Below, piece by piece: positions 43,128-52,020 of a DNA stretch of 64,000 bases. The translations under genes were made by a program, and so were the position numbers. The stretch is taken from positions 806,001 to 870,000 of the forward strand of contig NZ_CP027869.1 of the NCBI RefSeq assembly GCF_005490985.1, in the 5' to 3' direction. A model generated the notes under the pieces. The model did not search any database and had not been told where the DNA came from. It was given only the letters and a program-made list of their open reading frames with translations. The DNA is from Curtobacterium sp. SGAir0471. Its GTDB lineage: Bacteria > Actinomycetota > Actinomycetes > Actinomycetales > Microbacteriaceae. Numbering within the stretch: the first letter of the stretch is position 1; every line of letters begins with the position of its first letter.

Positions 43128-44756
43128 TTGATCAAGAAGCGCGCTGGGCTCTCTGCCCTCGCCGTGCTCGGGGCCACAGCAATCGCCCTGACCGGCTGCT
43201 CCAGCAACGGAAGCGGCAACGGCGGTGACTCGGGCTCGACGAACGCGTCCGGGATCGTCACCACGAACGGCTCCGAGCCCCAGAACCCGCTCATCCCCTC
43301 GAACTCCACCGAGACCGGTGGCGGCAAGATCATCACGTCGATCTTCGAGGGTCTCGTCTCGTACGACGCCGACGGCAAGCCGGTCGACGAGGTCGCGAAG
43401 AGCATCGACACCGATGACTCCAAGACCTACGACATCAAGCTCAACACCGGCTACACCTTCACCAACGGCGAGAAGGTCACGGCCGAGTCGTTCACCAAGG
43501 CGTGGAACTGGGCCGCCCAGAAGTCGAACGCGCAGGGCGCGAGCTACTTCTTCGAGAACATCGAGGGCTACAACGCCGACGCGGACTCGGAGCTCACCGG
43601 CCTCAAGGTCGTCAGCGACGACGAGTTCACCGTGACGCTGAAGTCGGCGCAGTCGGACTTCCCGCTGTCGCTCGGCTACTCGGCCTTCATGCCGCTCCCC
43701 TCGGAGTTCTACAAGGACACCAAGGCCTTCGGTGAGAACCCGATCGGCAACGGCCCGTACAAGCTCGACGGCAAGGGTGCGTGGACGCACAACCAGTCGA
43801 TCAAGCTCGTCACCAACGAGGACTACGCCGGCAAGCGCAAGCCGAAGAACGGTGGTCTGACGATCACGTTCTACACCTCGCAGGACACCGCCTACGCGGA
43901 CGTGCAGGGCGGCAACCTCGACGTGCTCGACGCGATCCCGGACAGCGCCTTCCAGACCTACAAGTCGGACTTCCCGGACTCGAACGTCAACCAGCCGGCT
44001 GCGATCTTCCAGGCGTTCTACATGCCGTACTACCTGCAGCACTGGAGCGGCGAGGAGGGCAAGCTCCGTCGCGAGGCCCTGTCGCTGTCGGTGAACCGCA
44101 AGCAGATCACCGAGAAGATCTTCGACGGCACCCGCACCCCGGCCAAGGACTTCACCTCCCCGGTGATCTCCGGCTGGAACGACAAGCTCGACGGGTCGGA
44201 CGTCCTCGACTACAACCCGACCGAGGCCAAGAAGCTCTGGGCGCAGGCCAACGAGATCTCGCCGTACGACGAGACCCTCACCATCCAGTACAACGCCGAT
44301 GGTGGCCACGAGGCATGGGTGACCGCGGTCACCAACTCGATCTCGAACACGCTCGGGATCAAGGCCGAGGGCAAGGCCGTGCCGACGTTCCAGGAGGCCC
44401 TGGACACGCAGACGCAGGACAAGCTCACGGGCGGTAGCCGCACCGGTTGGCAGGCCGACTACCCGTCGCTGTACAACTTCCTCGGCCCGACCATGGGTGA
44501 GGGCTCGTCCAGCAACTACGCGCGCTACGACTCGACCGAGTACAACGACCTGCTCGCCAAGGGCCGTTCGGCTGCGACCGTCGAAGAGGGCAACAAGTAC
44601 TTCGACCAGGCCCAGGAACTCCTGTTCAAGGACCTGCCGGAGATCCCGCTGTGGTACTCCAACGTGACCGGCGTCTGGTCGGCTGACAACGTCAAGAACG
44701 TCAAGTTCGGTTGGGACTCCGTTCCGCTGTACTACGACATCGAGGTCACCAAGTAA
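43128..44756 (+). CDS. Oligopeptide ABC transporter substrate-binding lipoprotein
   Basis: A 542-residue family 5 extracellular solute-binding protein (OppA/DppA type). The signal peptide ends in a lipobox, ALTGC (Cys about residue 24), followed by a Ser/Gly/Asn linker. The mature part has GGGKIITSIFEGLVSYD, YTFTNGEKVTAESF, PIGNGPYKL and RREALSLSVNRKQITEKIF, all usual for peptide binders. The start is TTG 43128, placed 6 bases after AGGAGG; longer versions lack the signal-peptide structure. A hairpin separates it from the permease genes. Confidence 0.94.
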   Translation: MIKKRAGLSALAVLGATAIALTGCSSNGSGNGGDSGSTNASGIVTTNGSEPQNPLIPSNSTETGGGKIITSIFEGLVSYDADGKPVDEVAKSIDTDDSKTYDIKLNTGYTFTNGEKVTAESFTKAWNWAAQKSNAQGASYFFENIEGYNADADSELTGLKVVSDDEFTVTLKSAQSDFPLSLGYSAFMPLPSEFYKDTKAFGENPIGNGPYKLDGKGAWTHNQSIKLVTNEDYAGKRKPKNGGLTITFYTSQDTAYADVQGGNLDVLDAIPDSAFQTYKSDFPDSNVNQPAAIFQAFYMPYYLQHWSGEEGKLRREALSLSVNRKQITEKIFDGTRTPAKDFTSPVISGWNDKLDGSDVLDYNPTEAKKLWAQANEISPYDETLTIQYNADGGHEAWVTAVTNSISNTLGIKAEGKAVPTFQEALDTQTQDKLTGGSRTGWQADYPSLYNFLGPTMGEGSSSNYARYDSTEYNDLLAKGRSAATVEEGNKYFDQAQELLFKDLPEIPLWYSNVTGVWSADNVKNVKFGWDSVPLYYDIEVTK

Positions 44757-44828
44757 CACCGGTCCCACTGCGGTCCAGTACCGCTGGGACACACCGCGAG
44801 CAGGTATCCTGCTCCGCGGCCACCGGAC

Positions 44829-44862
44829 GGGGGTCCGGAGACCACACGGTCTCCGGGCCCCC
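44829..44862 (+). terminator. Intra-operon hairpin between oppA1 and oppB1
   Basis: 15-bp arms (44829-44843, 44848-44862), one G-T pair, 4-base loop, in the 246-base gap after the binding-protein gene. Such partial terminators or 3' stabilisers commonly keep binding protein in excess over the permease. Confidence 0.65.
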
Positions 44863-45002
44863 GTACCTCGGCGGCAACACAACCCCCACCACCGCGGGCG
44901 CCGCCGCCCGCACCGGACACCCGTGCCGACCCGCGAGCCGTCCACCCCTCACGACATGAACCAGAACGACACGCGCGCCGCTGCGCAGGACCGAGCGATC
45001 TG

Positions 45003-45932
45003 ATGCTCTGGTACCTCGGCAAGCGCCTCCTGCAACTCATCCCCGTCTTCTTCGGGGCCACGTTCCTCATCTACTTCATGGTCTTCTCGCTGCCCGGCGA
45101 CCCGATCGCCGCGCTGTTCGGCGATCGCCAGCCGTCGCCGCAGGTGATCGAGCAGCTCCGGCAGCAGTACAACCTGGACAAGCCGTTCCTCGTCCAGTAC
45201 CTGCTCTGGATCGGCGGCGTCTTCAAGGGCGACCTCGGGGTCACCTACTCGGGCCTGCCGGTGTCGCAGCAGCTCGCGTCGGCGTTCCCGATCACCGCGC
45301 GCCTCGCGCTCCTCTCGCTGCTCTTCGAGGCCGTCGCCGGCATCGTCGTCGGCGTGATCGCGGGCCTCAAGAAGGGCAAGTGGTTCGACACCACCGCGCT
45401 CGTCGTCTCGCTCCTGCTCATCTCGGTGCCGACCTTCGTCGTCGGCTTCCTGCTGCAGTACGTCTTCGGCATCCAGCTCGGGCTGTTCCGCGTCACCGTG
45501 TCGGGTCAGGCACCGTGGTCGGAGCTCGTGCTGCCGGCGATCGTGCTCGCGACCGTGTCGTTCGCGTACATCGTCCGTCTGACACGCGCCAGCGTCGCCG
45601 AGAACATGAGCGCCGACTTCGTCCGGACCGCCACCGCGAAGGGCCTGCCCCGTCGTCGCGTGGTCGGGGTGCACATCTTCCGCAACTCGCTCATCCCCGT
45701 GGTGACCTACCTCGGTGTCGACATCGGCAACCTGATGGTCGGCGCGGTCGTGACCGAGGGCATCTTCAACATCAACGGCGTCGGCGGCACGGTGTTCCGC
45801 GCCGTCAAGCTCGGCGAGGGCCCCACGGTCGTCTCGTTCGTCGCCGTGATGGTCATCATCTTCATGCTCGCCAACCTCCTGGTCGACCTGCTCTACGCCG
45901 TCCTGGACCCGAGGATCCGCTATGCCAAGTAA
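45003..45932 (+). CDS. Oligopeptide ABC transporter permease (OppB type)
   Basis: A 309-residue inner-membrane permease with six predicted spans. N-terminal LGKRLLQLIPVFFGATFLIY and FSLPGDPI are the OppB hallmark. The cytoplasmic EAA loop is visible at ADFVRTATAKGLPRRRVVGVHIFRN near 200, which contacts the ATPase. The gene overlaps oppC by 11 bases. Confidence 0.95.
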   Translation: MLWYLGKRLLQLIPVFFGATFLIYFMVFSLPGDPIAALFGDRQPSPQVIEQLRQQYNLDKPFLVQYLLWIGGVFKGDLGVTYSGLPVSQQLASAFPITARLALLSLLFEAVAGIVVGVIAGLKKGKWFDTTALVVSLLLISVPTFVVGFLLQYVFGIQLGLFRVTVSGQAPWSELVLPAIVLATVSFAYIVRLTRASVAENMSADFVRTATAKGLPRRRVVGVHIFRNSLIPVVTYLGVDIGNLMVGAVVTEGIFNINGVGGTVFRAVKLGEGPTVVSFVAVMVIIFMLANLLVDLLYAVLDPRIRYAK

Positions 45933-46872
45933 CGCCGAACCCCGCTCCGCGACGCACTACGTCGCGCCGATCGAGGAGACGCCGCTCCAGGCGGTCGACC
46001 AGGTCGACGAGACGGAGAAGACGCGCTCGACCTGGACCGACGCGTGGGACTCCATGCGCGTCCGCCCGACGTTCTGGATCTCGTCGATCCTGATCCTGCT
46101 CGTGCTCGTCGTCGCGATCTTCCCCGGCCTGTTCACGCACGTCGACCCGCGCGCGGCGAACCTCGACTTCAGTGACGAGGGCGCCCGTCCGGGCCACCCG
46201 CTCGGGTACAACCGCCAGGGCTACGACGTGTACGCCCGTGTCATCTGGGGCGCGCGCAGCTCGGTCATCGTCGGCCTGGTCGCGACGATCCTGGTGTCGC
46301 TCGTCGGCATCGTCATCGGTGCCCTCGCCGGCTTCTACGGCGGCTGGCTCGACACGATCGTCTCCCGCATCGGCGACATCTTCTTCTCGATCCCGACCAT
46401 CCTCGGCGCGATCGTGATCATGTCGGTCATCCCGGCGCGCAACGCGTTCACGGTGGCGCTCGTGCTCGCCGCGTTCGCGTGGCCACAGATCGCCCGCATC
46501 ATGCGCGGTGCCGTGCTGAGCGCGAAGCAGTCCGACTACGTCACCGCATCGGCGGCACTCGGCGTCAGCCGCTTCACCACGCTCGTCCGCCACGTGATCC
46601 CGAACGCGATCGCCCCCGTCATCGTGATCGCCACGGTGTCGCTGGGTTCGTTCATCGTCGCCGAGGCCACCCTGTCGTTCCTCGGCATCGGTCTGCCGCC
46701 GTCGGCGCTCAGCTGGGGCCTCGACATCGGCACCGCGCAGACGTCGATCCGCACCAACCCGTCGACGATCTTCTGGCCGTCCGCCGCCCTGTCCATCACC
46801 GTGCTCGCGTTCCTGCTCCTCGGCGACGTGGTCCGCGACGCGCTCGACCCGAAGGCGAGGGCCCGTCGATGA
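45922..46872 (+). CDS. Oligopeptide ABC transporter permease (OppC type)
   Basis: A 316-residue permease: polar N-terminal 45 residues, first span near 50-70, the OppC-typical HPLGYNRQGYDVYARVIWGAR near 92, and the EAA loop SDYVTASAALGVSRFTTLVRHVIPN near 205, then five more spans in total. Forms the channel with OppB. The end overlaps the ATPase gene as ATGA. Confidence 0.95.
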   Translation: MPSNAEPRSATHYVAPIEETPLQAVDQVDETEKTRSTWTDAWDSMRVRPTFWISSILILLVLVVAIFPGLFTHVDPRAANLDFSDEGARPGHPLGYNRQGYDVYARVIWGARSSVIVGLVATILVSLVGIVIGALAGFYGGWLDTIVSRIGDIFFSIPTILGAIVIMSVIPARNAFTVALVLAAFAWPQIARIMRGAVLSAKQSDYVTASAALGVSRFTTLVRHVIPNAIAPVIVIATVSLGSFIVAEATLSFLGIGLPPSALSWGLDIGTAQTSIRTNPSTIFWPSAALSITVLAFLLLGDVVRDALDPKARARR

Positions 46873-48611
46873 CCGAGACGCTCACCGATCCCACCACCCG
46901 TCGTCCGGCCGGTTCCGGCGCCCCGCTGCTCGAGGTCTCGGGCCTGCAGGTCGGGTTCCGCACCCAGAGCGGCATGGTCCAGGCCGTCCGCGGCGTCGAC
47001 TTCACCCTCGAGCAGGGCGAGCGCCTGGCGATCGTCGGCGAGTCCGGTTCGGGCAAGTCGACCAGCGCCCAGGCGATCATCAAGCTCCTCGCCGGCACCG
47101 GTGAGGTCACCGGCGGGTCGATCAAGTTCAACGGGCGCGAGCTCGTCGGGCTGTCCGACAAGGAGATGGCCGGCATCCGCGGGAAGGAGATCGGCTACGT
47201 CCCGCAGGACCCGATGTCGAACCTCAACCCGCTGTGGTCGATCGGCTTCCAGGTGGAAGAGGCGATCAAGGCCAACGGCATGGCGACCGGCAAGCACGCG
47301 ATCCGCGCCCGCGCGGTCGAGGTGCTGCAGGAGGCCGGCCTCGGCGACGCCGCGACCCGCCTGAAGCAGTTCCCGCACGAGTTCTCCGGCGGCATGCGCC
47401 AGCGCGTGCTCATCGGCATCGGCCTGTCGAGCCGCCCGCAGCTGCTCATCGCCGACGAGCCGACCTCGGCCCTCGACGTCACCGTGCAGCGGATCATCCT
47501 GGACCACCTCGAGACGCTGACCCGCGACTTCGGCACCTCGGTCCTGTTCATCACGCACGACCTCGGCCTCGCCGCCGAGCGCGCGGAGAAGCTCGTCGTG
47601 ATGTACAAGGGCCAGGTCGTCGAGTCGGGTCCGTCCAAGGAGATCCTGGCGAACCCGCAGCACCCGTACACGCAGCGCCTCGTCGCCGCGGCGCCCTCGC
47701 TCGCGAGCCGTCGCATCCAGTCGAAGGTGCAGCACCAGCGGGTCGACATCGCCGAGGCCGGCAGCGAGGACGACGAGCTGATCGCCCGCGCCCAGGAGCG
47801 CGAGCACCGTCCGGCGCAGGACCTCATCGTCGTGAAGAACCTGCAGAAGGTCTACAAGCTCCGCGGCAAGAACCTGCAGTCGCGCGAGCTGAAGGCCGTC
47901 GACGACGTGTCGTTCGCGATCCCGAAGGGCACCACCACGGCGCTCGTCGGCGAGTCCGGTTCGGGCAAGTCGACCGTGGCGAAGCTGGTGCTGCAGCTCG
48001 AGTCGATCACCGGGGGTTCGGTGACGTTCGACGGCATCGACATCGGCGCGCTCAAGGGCAAGGACCTGTTCGACTTCCGCCGCCGCGTGCAGCCGGTGTT
48101 CCAGGACCCGTACGGCTCGCTGGACCCGATGTACAACGTCGGGAACACGATCGCCGAGCCCCTCGCCACGCACAAGGTCGGCGACAAGGCCAGCCGCCGG
48201 GCCCGCGTGCTCGAGCTGCTCGACCAGGTCGCGCTGCCGAAGTCGATGGTGAACCGCTACCCGAACGAGCTGTCCGGTGGGCAGCGGCAGCGCATCGCCG
48301 TCGCGCGTGCGCTGGCGCTCAAGCCCGAGGTCATCGTGCTCGACGAGGCGGTCTCCGCGCTCGACGTGCTCGTCCAGGGCCAGATCCTCGACCTGCTCAC
48401 CGAGCTGCAGACCGAGCTGGACCTGACGTACCTCTTCATCACGCACGACCTCGCTGTCGTCCGCCTCGTGGCGGACAACGTGTGCGTCATGCGGAAGGGG
48501 CAGATCGTCGAGAAGGCGACGACCGACGAGGTCTTCGCCGACCCGAAGGAGCAGTACACGAAGGACCTGCTCGCCGCGATCCCGGGTGCCGGGTTCGAGT
48601 TCGGGCGCTGA
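46869..48611 (+). CDS. Oligopeptide ABC transporter, fused OppD-OppF ATPase
   Basis: 580 residues with two complete ABC domains in one chain. Domain 1 (about 15-270): Walker A GESGSGKST, Q-loop YVPQDPMSNL, signature FSGGMRQR, Walker B LLIADEPTSALD. Domain 2 (about 315-575): GESGSGKST, VFQDPYGSLDP, signature LSGGQRQR, Walker B VIVLDEAVSALD, where the usual DEP is DEA. The catalytic Glu is retained. The linker between the domains is charged (about 285-310). Confidence 0.95.
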   Translation: MTETLTDPTTRRPAGSGAPLLEVSGLQVGFRTQSGMVQAVRGVDFTLEQGERLAIVGESGSGKSTSAQAIIKLLAGTGEVTGGSIKFNGRELVGLSDKEMAGIRGKEIGYVPQDPMSNLNPLWSIGFQVEEAIKANGMATGKHAIRARAVEVLQEAGLGDAATRLKQFPHEFSGGMRQRVLIGIGLSSRPQLLIADEPTSALDVTVQRIILDHLETLTRDFGTSVLFITHDLGLAAERAEKLVVMYKGQVVESGPSKEILANPQHPYTQRLVAAAPSLASRRIQSKVQHQRVDIAEAGSEDDELIARAQEREHRPAQDLIVVKNLQKVYKLRGKNLQSRELKAVDDVSFAIPKGTTTALVGESGSGKSTVAKLVLQLESITGGSVTFDGIDIGALKGKDLFDFRRRVQPVFQDPYGSLDPMYNVGNTIAEPLATHKVGDKASRRARVLELLDQVALPKSMVNRYPNELSGGQRQRIAVARALALKPEVIVLDEAVSALDVLVQGQILDLLTELQTELDLTYLFITHDLAVVRLVADNVCVMRKGQIVEKATTDEVFADPKEQYTKDLLAAIPGAGFEFGR

Positions 48612-49177
48612 TCCCGCTGCACCACTCCGAGGCCGGACGTCCCGTCGTCCTCCGCGCAGGTCGCGGAGGGGCGGTGGCGTCCGGCCTCGTCGCCGTCCTG
48701 GGACTCTTCCTGCTCGTCGACGCGGCGGCGCGGGGGAGCTGGGACGTGGTCTGGTCGGCGGTCGGTCCGGTCGTCGCGGTCGTGTGGGTGCTCTGGCTGC
48801 TCACGGTCCGACCCGTCGTCCGGCTCGACGACGACGCCCTCACGGTCGTGAACCCGTTGCGCACGACCCGCATCCCGTGGGCGGCCGTCGCCGACGTCCG
48901 CCTGCGCTGGCAGATCGTCGTGCAGACCGCCGAGGGGAACACCGTCACCTGCCGAGGCGGGCCGTCGATCCGCGGGTCGCGTCCGGGCCGCCGCGGGGAG
49001 CTCTCCGTGCCGCACGAGCCCGAGGAGCTGCGGACGATCCGTCGCCGCTGGCACTCGCGTCGTGCGTCGAGCCCCGCCGACATCGCCGTCCGCCGCGAGT
49101 GGGACCGCCCGGCAGTGGTCGCCGGAGCAGCGGCCGCGGTCCTGCTGGTCGTCTCCGTGGTCGCGCTCGCGACCTGA
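48608..49177 (+). CDS. PH-domain membrane protein, start uncertain
   Basis: About 189 residues: two hydrophobic segments near 20-60, a bacterial PH-like domain (LDDDALTVVNPLRTTRIPWA, then VADVRLRWQIVV), a basic linker and a last hydrophobic segment at the C-terminus. Homologous in plan to the protein at 49370-49915. No ATG, GTG or TTG lies between the opp stop and the first conserved residues; the only coupled codon is CTG 48608, overlapping the TGA as CTGA. A GTG at 48674 would truncate the first span. Function unknown. Confidence 0.7.
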   Translation: MIPLHHSEAGRPVVLRAGRGGAVASGLVAVLGLFLLVDAAARGSWDVVWSAVGPVVAVVWVLWLLTVRPVVRLDDDALTVVNPLRTTRIPWAAVADVRLRWQIVVQTAEGNTVTCRGGPSIRGSRPGRRGELSVPHEPEELRTIRRRWHSRRASSPADIAVRREWDRPAVVAGAAAAVLLVVSVVALAT

Positions 49178-49212
49178 CCGACGGACGGTTCCGCCGCACG
49201 ACGGGGCGGACA

Positions 49213-49371
49213 GGAGGCGCGGCGCGGTCCCGCCACGCGCTTCCGGACCGCACACGCGTGTGTCTGGAGGCTCGGCGTGGTCCCGCCACGCGCCTCCGGA
49301 CCGAGCACCCATCGGTCGGGAGGCTCGGCGTGGTCCCGCCACGCGCCTCCCGTCCGGGGCGGGGCCGGTCT
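49213..49371. repeat. Three 53-bp tandem copies of a GGAGGC/GCCTCC hairpin
   Basis: GGAGGC starts at 49213, 49266 and 49319, exactly 53 bases apart. Each unit reads GGAGGC, a short variable stretch, GGTCCCGCCACGCG, then CTCC (TTCC in unit 1). Each folds on itself (GCGTGG/CCACGC inside GGAGGC/GCCTCC). Located between convergent PH-domain genes, so probably a multiplied terminator. Confidence 0.85.
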
Positions 49372-49915
49372 AGAGCTGTGCCGCCGCCATCGACGCGGCG
49401 ACGCCGAGCACGATCATCGCCGTGACGGACCAGCCGTGCACACGGTGGGTGATGATTGCCGCTTGGACCGTCGCCGGTGGCGGCCCGTCGTGCACCACGG
49501 GCGACGGGACGTGCGCGCGGAGGACGTCCGCGACCTGCCGGACGTCCGCAGCCGTGGTCGCGCCGCCCCCGGCGTGACGGATGCCGAGTGCAGCGGTCGG
49601 CCGCGTGGCGAGCCAGGTGCGGCGCACGCCCTCGGTCGTGACGACCTCGATGCCGTACTTCGTCCGGACCTCCTGCACGCGGCGCCAGGGGTAGGTGCTG
49701 GTGCGACGGACGTCGATGATCGTGAGAGCCTCGTCGGTCACCTCGAAGCGCGGCCGCCAGAGGATGGCCCAGGCGAGGAACGCGGTGAAGACGCTCGGGA
49801 CGGGGATCAGCCACGGGTTGCCGCCGGTCAGCAGCGCGAGGGGTACCAGCACGAGCGCGACGGCCCACAGGACGACGGCGAACAGGCGCATCCGGGGCGC
49901 GACGACGGTGCTCAT
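49370..49915 (-). CDS. PH-domain membrane protein
   Basis: A 181-residue protein: two hydrophobic spans (about 8-28, 33-50), a bacterial PH-like domain (VTDEALTIIDVRRTSTYPWR, then VQEVRTKYGIEVV), a polar stretch and a C-terminal hydrophobic span. The same order as the convergent neighbour at 48608-49177, so the two are probably distant paralogs. ATG 49915 lies 7 bases after TACGAT; an upstream ATG at 49924 would place that hexamer inside the gene. Confidence 0.82.
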   Translation of the reverse strand: MSTVVAPRMRLFAVVLWAVALVLVPLALLTGGNPWLIPVPSVFTAFLAWAILWRPRFEVTDEALTIIDVRRTSTYPWRRVQEVRTKYGIEVVTTEGVRRTWLATRPTAALGIRHAGGGATTAADVRQVADVLRAHVPSPVVHDGPPPATVQAAIITHRVHGWSVTAMIVLGVAASMAAAQL

Positions 49916-49922
49916 CCAGGCC

Positions 49923-49928
49923 ATCGTA
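49923..49928 (-). promoter_or_regulatory. Leaderless -10 element of the PH-domain gene
   Basis: TACGAT on the minus strand, 7 bases before ATG 49915. The rest of the gap up to 50145 shows no gene. Confidence 0.45.
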
Positions 49929-50145
49929 GGCGAGCAGGACAGGTCGAGAGCGCCTCCCCGGGGACGCCCGGGAGCGGGTGTGACACACCTGCGCGTACCG
50001 CCGGGCGACCCGGTTCCCCGGGGAGGCGGGTCCGTTGCGGACCTCGTCCGTCCATGGTCGGCACACCCCGTTCGGGTGTCAACACCCCGGCCGCGATCTT
50101 CAGGAACGAGAGCGCCCCGGCGTGCTCGGACGGGCGCGCGGACAC

Positions 50146-50182
50146 GGGACGGGCCCGGTCGCGTGGTGCGACCGGGCCCGTC
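50146..50182. terminator. Terminator hairpin of oppA2
   Basis: Perfect 16-bp arms (50146-50161, 50167-50182), 5-base loop, 14 bases past the stop of the second binding-protein gene. Confidence 0.8.
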
Positions 50183-50196
50183 CTGGTGTCGTGCTG

Positions 50197-51876
50197 CTAC
50201 TTCGTGAACCCGACCTTGGTCCAGTCGTAGGCCATCGCTCCGGAGCGCGCGCCGTAGTTCGCGAGCTTCGGGTTCTGCGCGATGACTCGCGGCGACTGCA
50301 CGATGGGCAGGGAGTGACCGATGGCCCACACGTCCTTGTCCACCTGGTTCCAGAGCTTGTTCGCCTTCGACGCGTCGGTCTCCGAGATCGCCTGGTTGAC
50401 CAACTTGTCGATCGCGTCGTCACCGACGCGGCCGTAGTTCTGCCCCGTGTCACCGGTGATGAAGATGCTCGCCCCGCTGGCGTGGTACCCGGTGCCGCCC
50501 CAGAGGAAGAGCGTCATGTCGTAGTTCCCCGGGGTGACGTACTGCGGGAAGAAGTCGTCGCTCGACACCGACTTGATGGACAGCTTCACGCCGACGTCCT
50601 TGAGCTGCGCCTGCACGACCTCCGCGATCTTCTGCGAGCTCGTCGCGCCGGACGGGATGGTTATCGAGATCGCGAGGGTCTTCCCGTCCTTCTTGCGGTA
50701 GGTGCCGTCGGTCTTCCAGCCGTCGTCGTCCAGGATCTTCTTCGCCTTCTCGACGTCGAAGGTGCCGTTCGGGCTCGAGTTGTCCTGGTAGCCGTTGTCG
50801 GTCGCCAGGAACACGTGGTTGTTCAGCACGGGCAGCTTGTACGGCAGGGTGCCGCCGATGACGGACGCGAGCGAGTCGCGGTTGATGGCGTGCTGCAGCG
50901 CCAGTCGGAGCTGCTTGTCCTTCAAGGTGCCCTGCGACGAGAAGTCGATGTGCGTGTAGGACGCCGACTGGGACGCGTAGATCTTCGTGTCCTTCGCGTC
51001 CTTGACCCGGGCGTACCGGTCGGAGGTGCCGGCGGAGACCGAGTCGAGCTCCTTGTTGAGGTAGGCGTCGATGTCGGCGTTGCCGTCGAGGCTCCGGAAG
51101 ATCACCTGGTCCAGCTTCGGCTTGTCGCCCCACCAGTTCTCGTCCGGCACGAGGGTGACCGTGCCGGCGGTCTCGTCGAGCTTCGAGACCTTGTACGGAC
51201 CAGCGGACACCGGGACCTTGTCCTTGTAGCCGTTGTTGAAGCCGTCGGGGGTCCCGATGACGCTCGCCGGGTAGAGCGGGCTGAAGAGGGACTTCCAGTC
51301 CGAGAACGGCGTGGAGTACTTGACGACCGCCTGCCGTTCGTCGGTGCCCTGGGTCACCGACTCGATGTCCTTCCAGCCGGTGCTGTCACCGATCTGGTAG
51401 CTCGTGTCGGTGCCGTTGTTGGCCTTCCAGAGCGCCTCGAAGTCCTTCCAGGTGATCGGCGTGCCGTCGTTCCACACGGCCTTCGGGTTCACGGTGTACG
51501 TGATCGTCAGCGGGTCCTCGCTGGTGACCTCGGCCGACTCGAGCGTGTCCTTGTCGAGCTGCGGCTTGCCGTCGGAGTCGATCACGAACGTCTGCGGCAT
51601 CGTCGCCGCCTCGATGTCCGCGGCGTCCTGCAGGGTGCCGTCGAGCTCGAAGTAGTTCCACTGCGAGATCCACTGCGAGATCGGCAGTCGGAGCGTGCCC
51701 CCCTGCTGCAGGTCGGAGACGGGCTTCTCGTTGATCTGGGCAGTGGACGGCAGGGCCTCCTTGCCCGAGTCACCGGAGCCGCCGGACCCGCCGGAGCCAC
51801 CGCTGGAGCATCCGGTGGCGACGAGGGCGAAGCCGGCGAGTGCCGCCGTCAACGCCAGGGCTTTCCTGTGCTTCAT
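50197..51876 (-). CDS. Second oligopeptide ABC substrate-binding lipoprotein
   Basis: A 559-residue family 5 solute-binding protein. Signal peptide with lipobox VATGC (Cys about residue 23) and a Gly/Ser linker. The mature domain has GGTLRLPISQWISQWNYFE, NPKAVWNDGTPITWKDFEAL, SAGPYKVSKLDE, LRLALQHAINRDSLASVIG and MTLFLWGGTGY. Little similarity to the first binder beyond family motifs, so a different peptide range is likely. It is transcribed away from its permease and ATPase genes; the start has a GGGAGGA site. Confidence 0.93.
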   Translation of the reverse strand: MKHRKALALTAALAGFALVATGCSSGGSGGSGGSGDSGKEALPSTAQINEKPVSDLQQGGTLRLPISQWISQWNYFELDGTLQDAADIEAATMPQTFVIDSDGKPQLDKDTLESAEVTSEDPLTITYTVNPKAVWNDGTPITWKDFEALWKANNGTDTSYQIGDSTGWKDIESVTQGTDERQAVVKYSTPFSDWKSLFSPLYPASVIGTPDGFNNGYKDKVPVSAGPYKVSKLDETAGTVTLVPDENWWGDKPKLDQVIFRSLDGNADIDAYLNKELDSVSAGTSDRYARVKDAKDTKIYASQSASYTHIDFSSQGTLKDKQLRLALQHAINRDSLASVIGGTLPYKLPVLNNHVFLATDNGYQDNSSPNGTFDVEKAKKILDDDGWKTDGTYRKKDGKTLAISITIPSGATSSQKIAEVVQAQLKDVGVKLSIKSVSSDDFFPQYVTPGNYDMTLFLWGGTGYHASGASIFITGDTGQNYGRVGDDAIDKLVNQAISETDASKANKLWNQVDKDVWAIGHSLPIVQSPRVIAQNPKLANYGARSGAMAYDWTKVGFTK

Positions 51877-52007
51877 GTTCTTCCTCCCGTGAAGATTGGC
51901 AACACCCTACGTCCCCTGGGCGGGGGCAGACGAGGGCTTCTGTTGCAAACGCCAATTCGTTACGTGCGGCGACCGAGCGTGTCATCTCCCGGAAACAAAT
52001 CGAGTCG

Positions 52008-52013
52008 TAAGGT
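52008..52013 (+). promoter_or_regulatory. Leaderless -10 element of oppB2
   Basis: TAAGGT ending 7 bases before ATG 52021. Confidence 0.5.
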
Positions 52014-52020
52014 GATCCGC

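Noticed and set aside
42891..44945. 684-codon frame antisense to the first peptide-binding protein
   Set aside because: It covers the promoter and the signal-peptide gene on the other strand and has no protein features.
46536..48446. 636-codon frame antisense to the fused opp ATPase
   Set aside because: No recognisable domain; the plus-strand frame has both ABC domains with all motifs.
49213..49371. CRISPR array
   Set aside because: Three palindromic units, with no uniform unrelated spacers and no cas genes.
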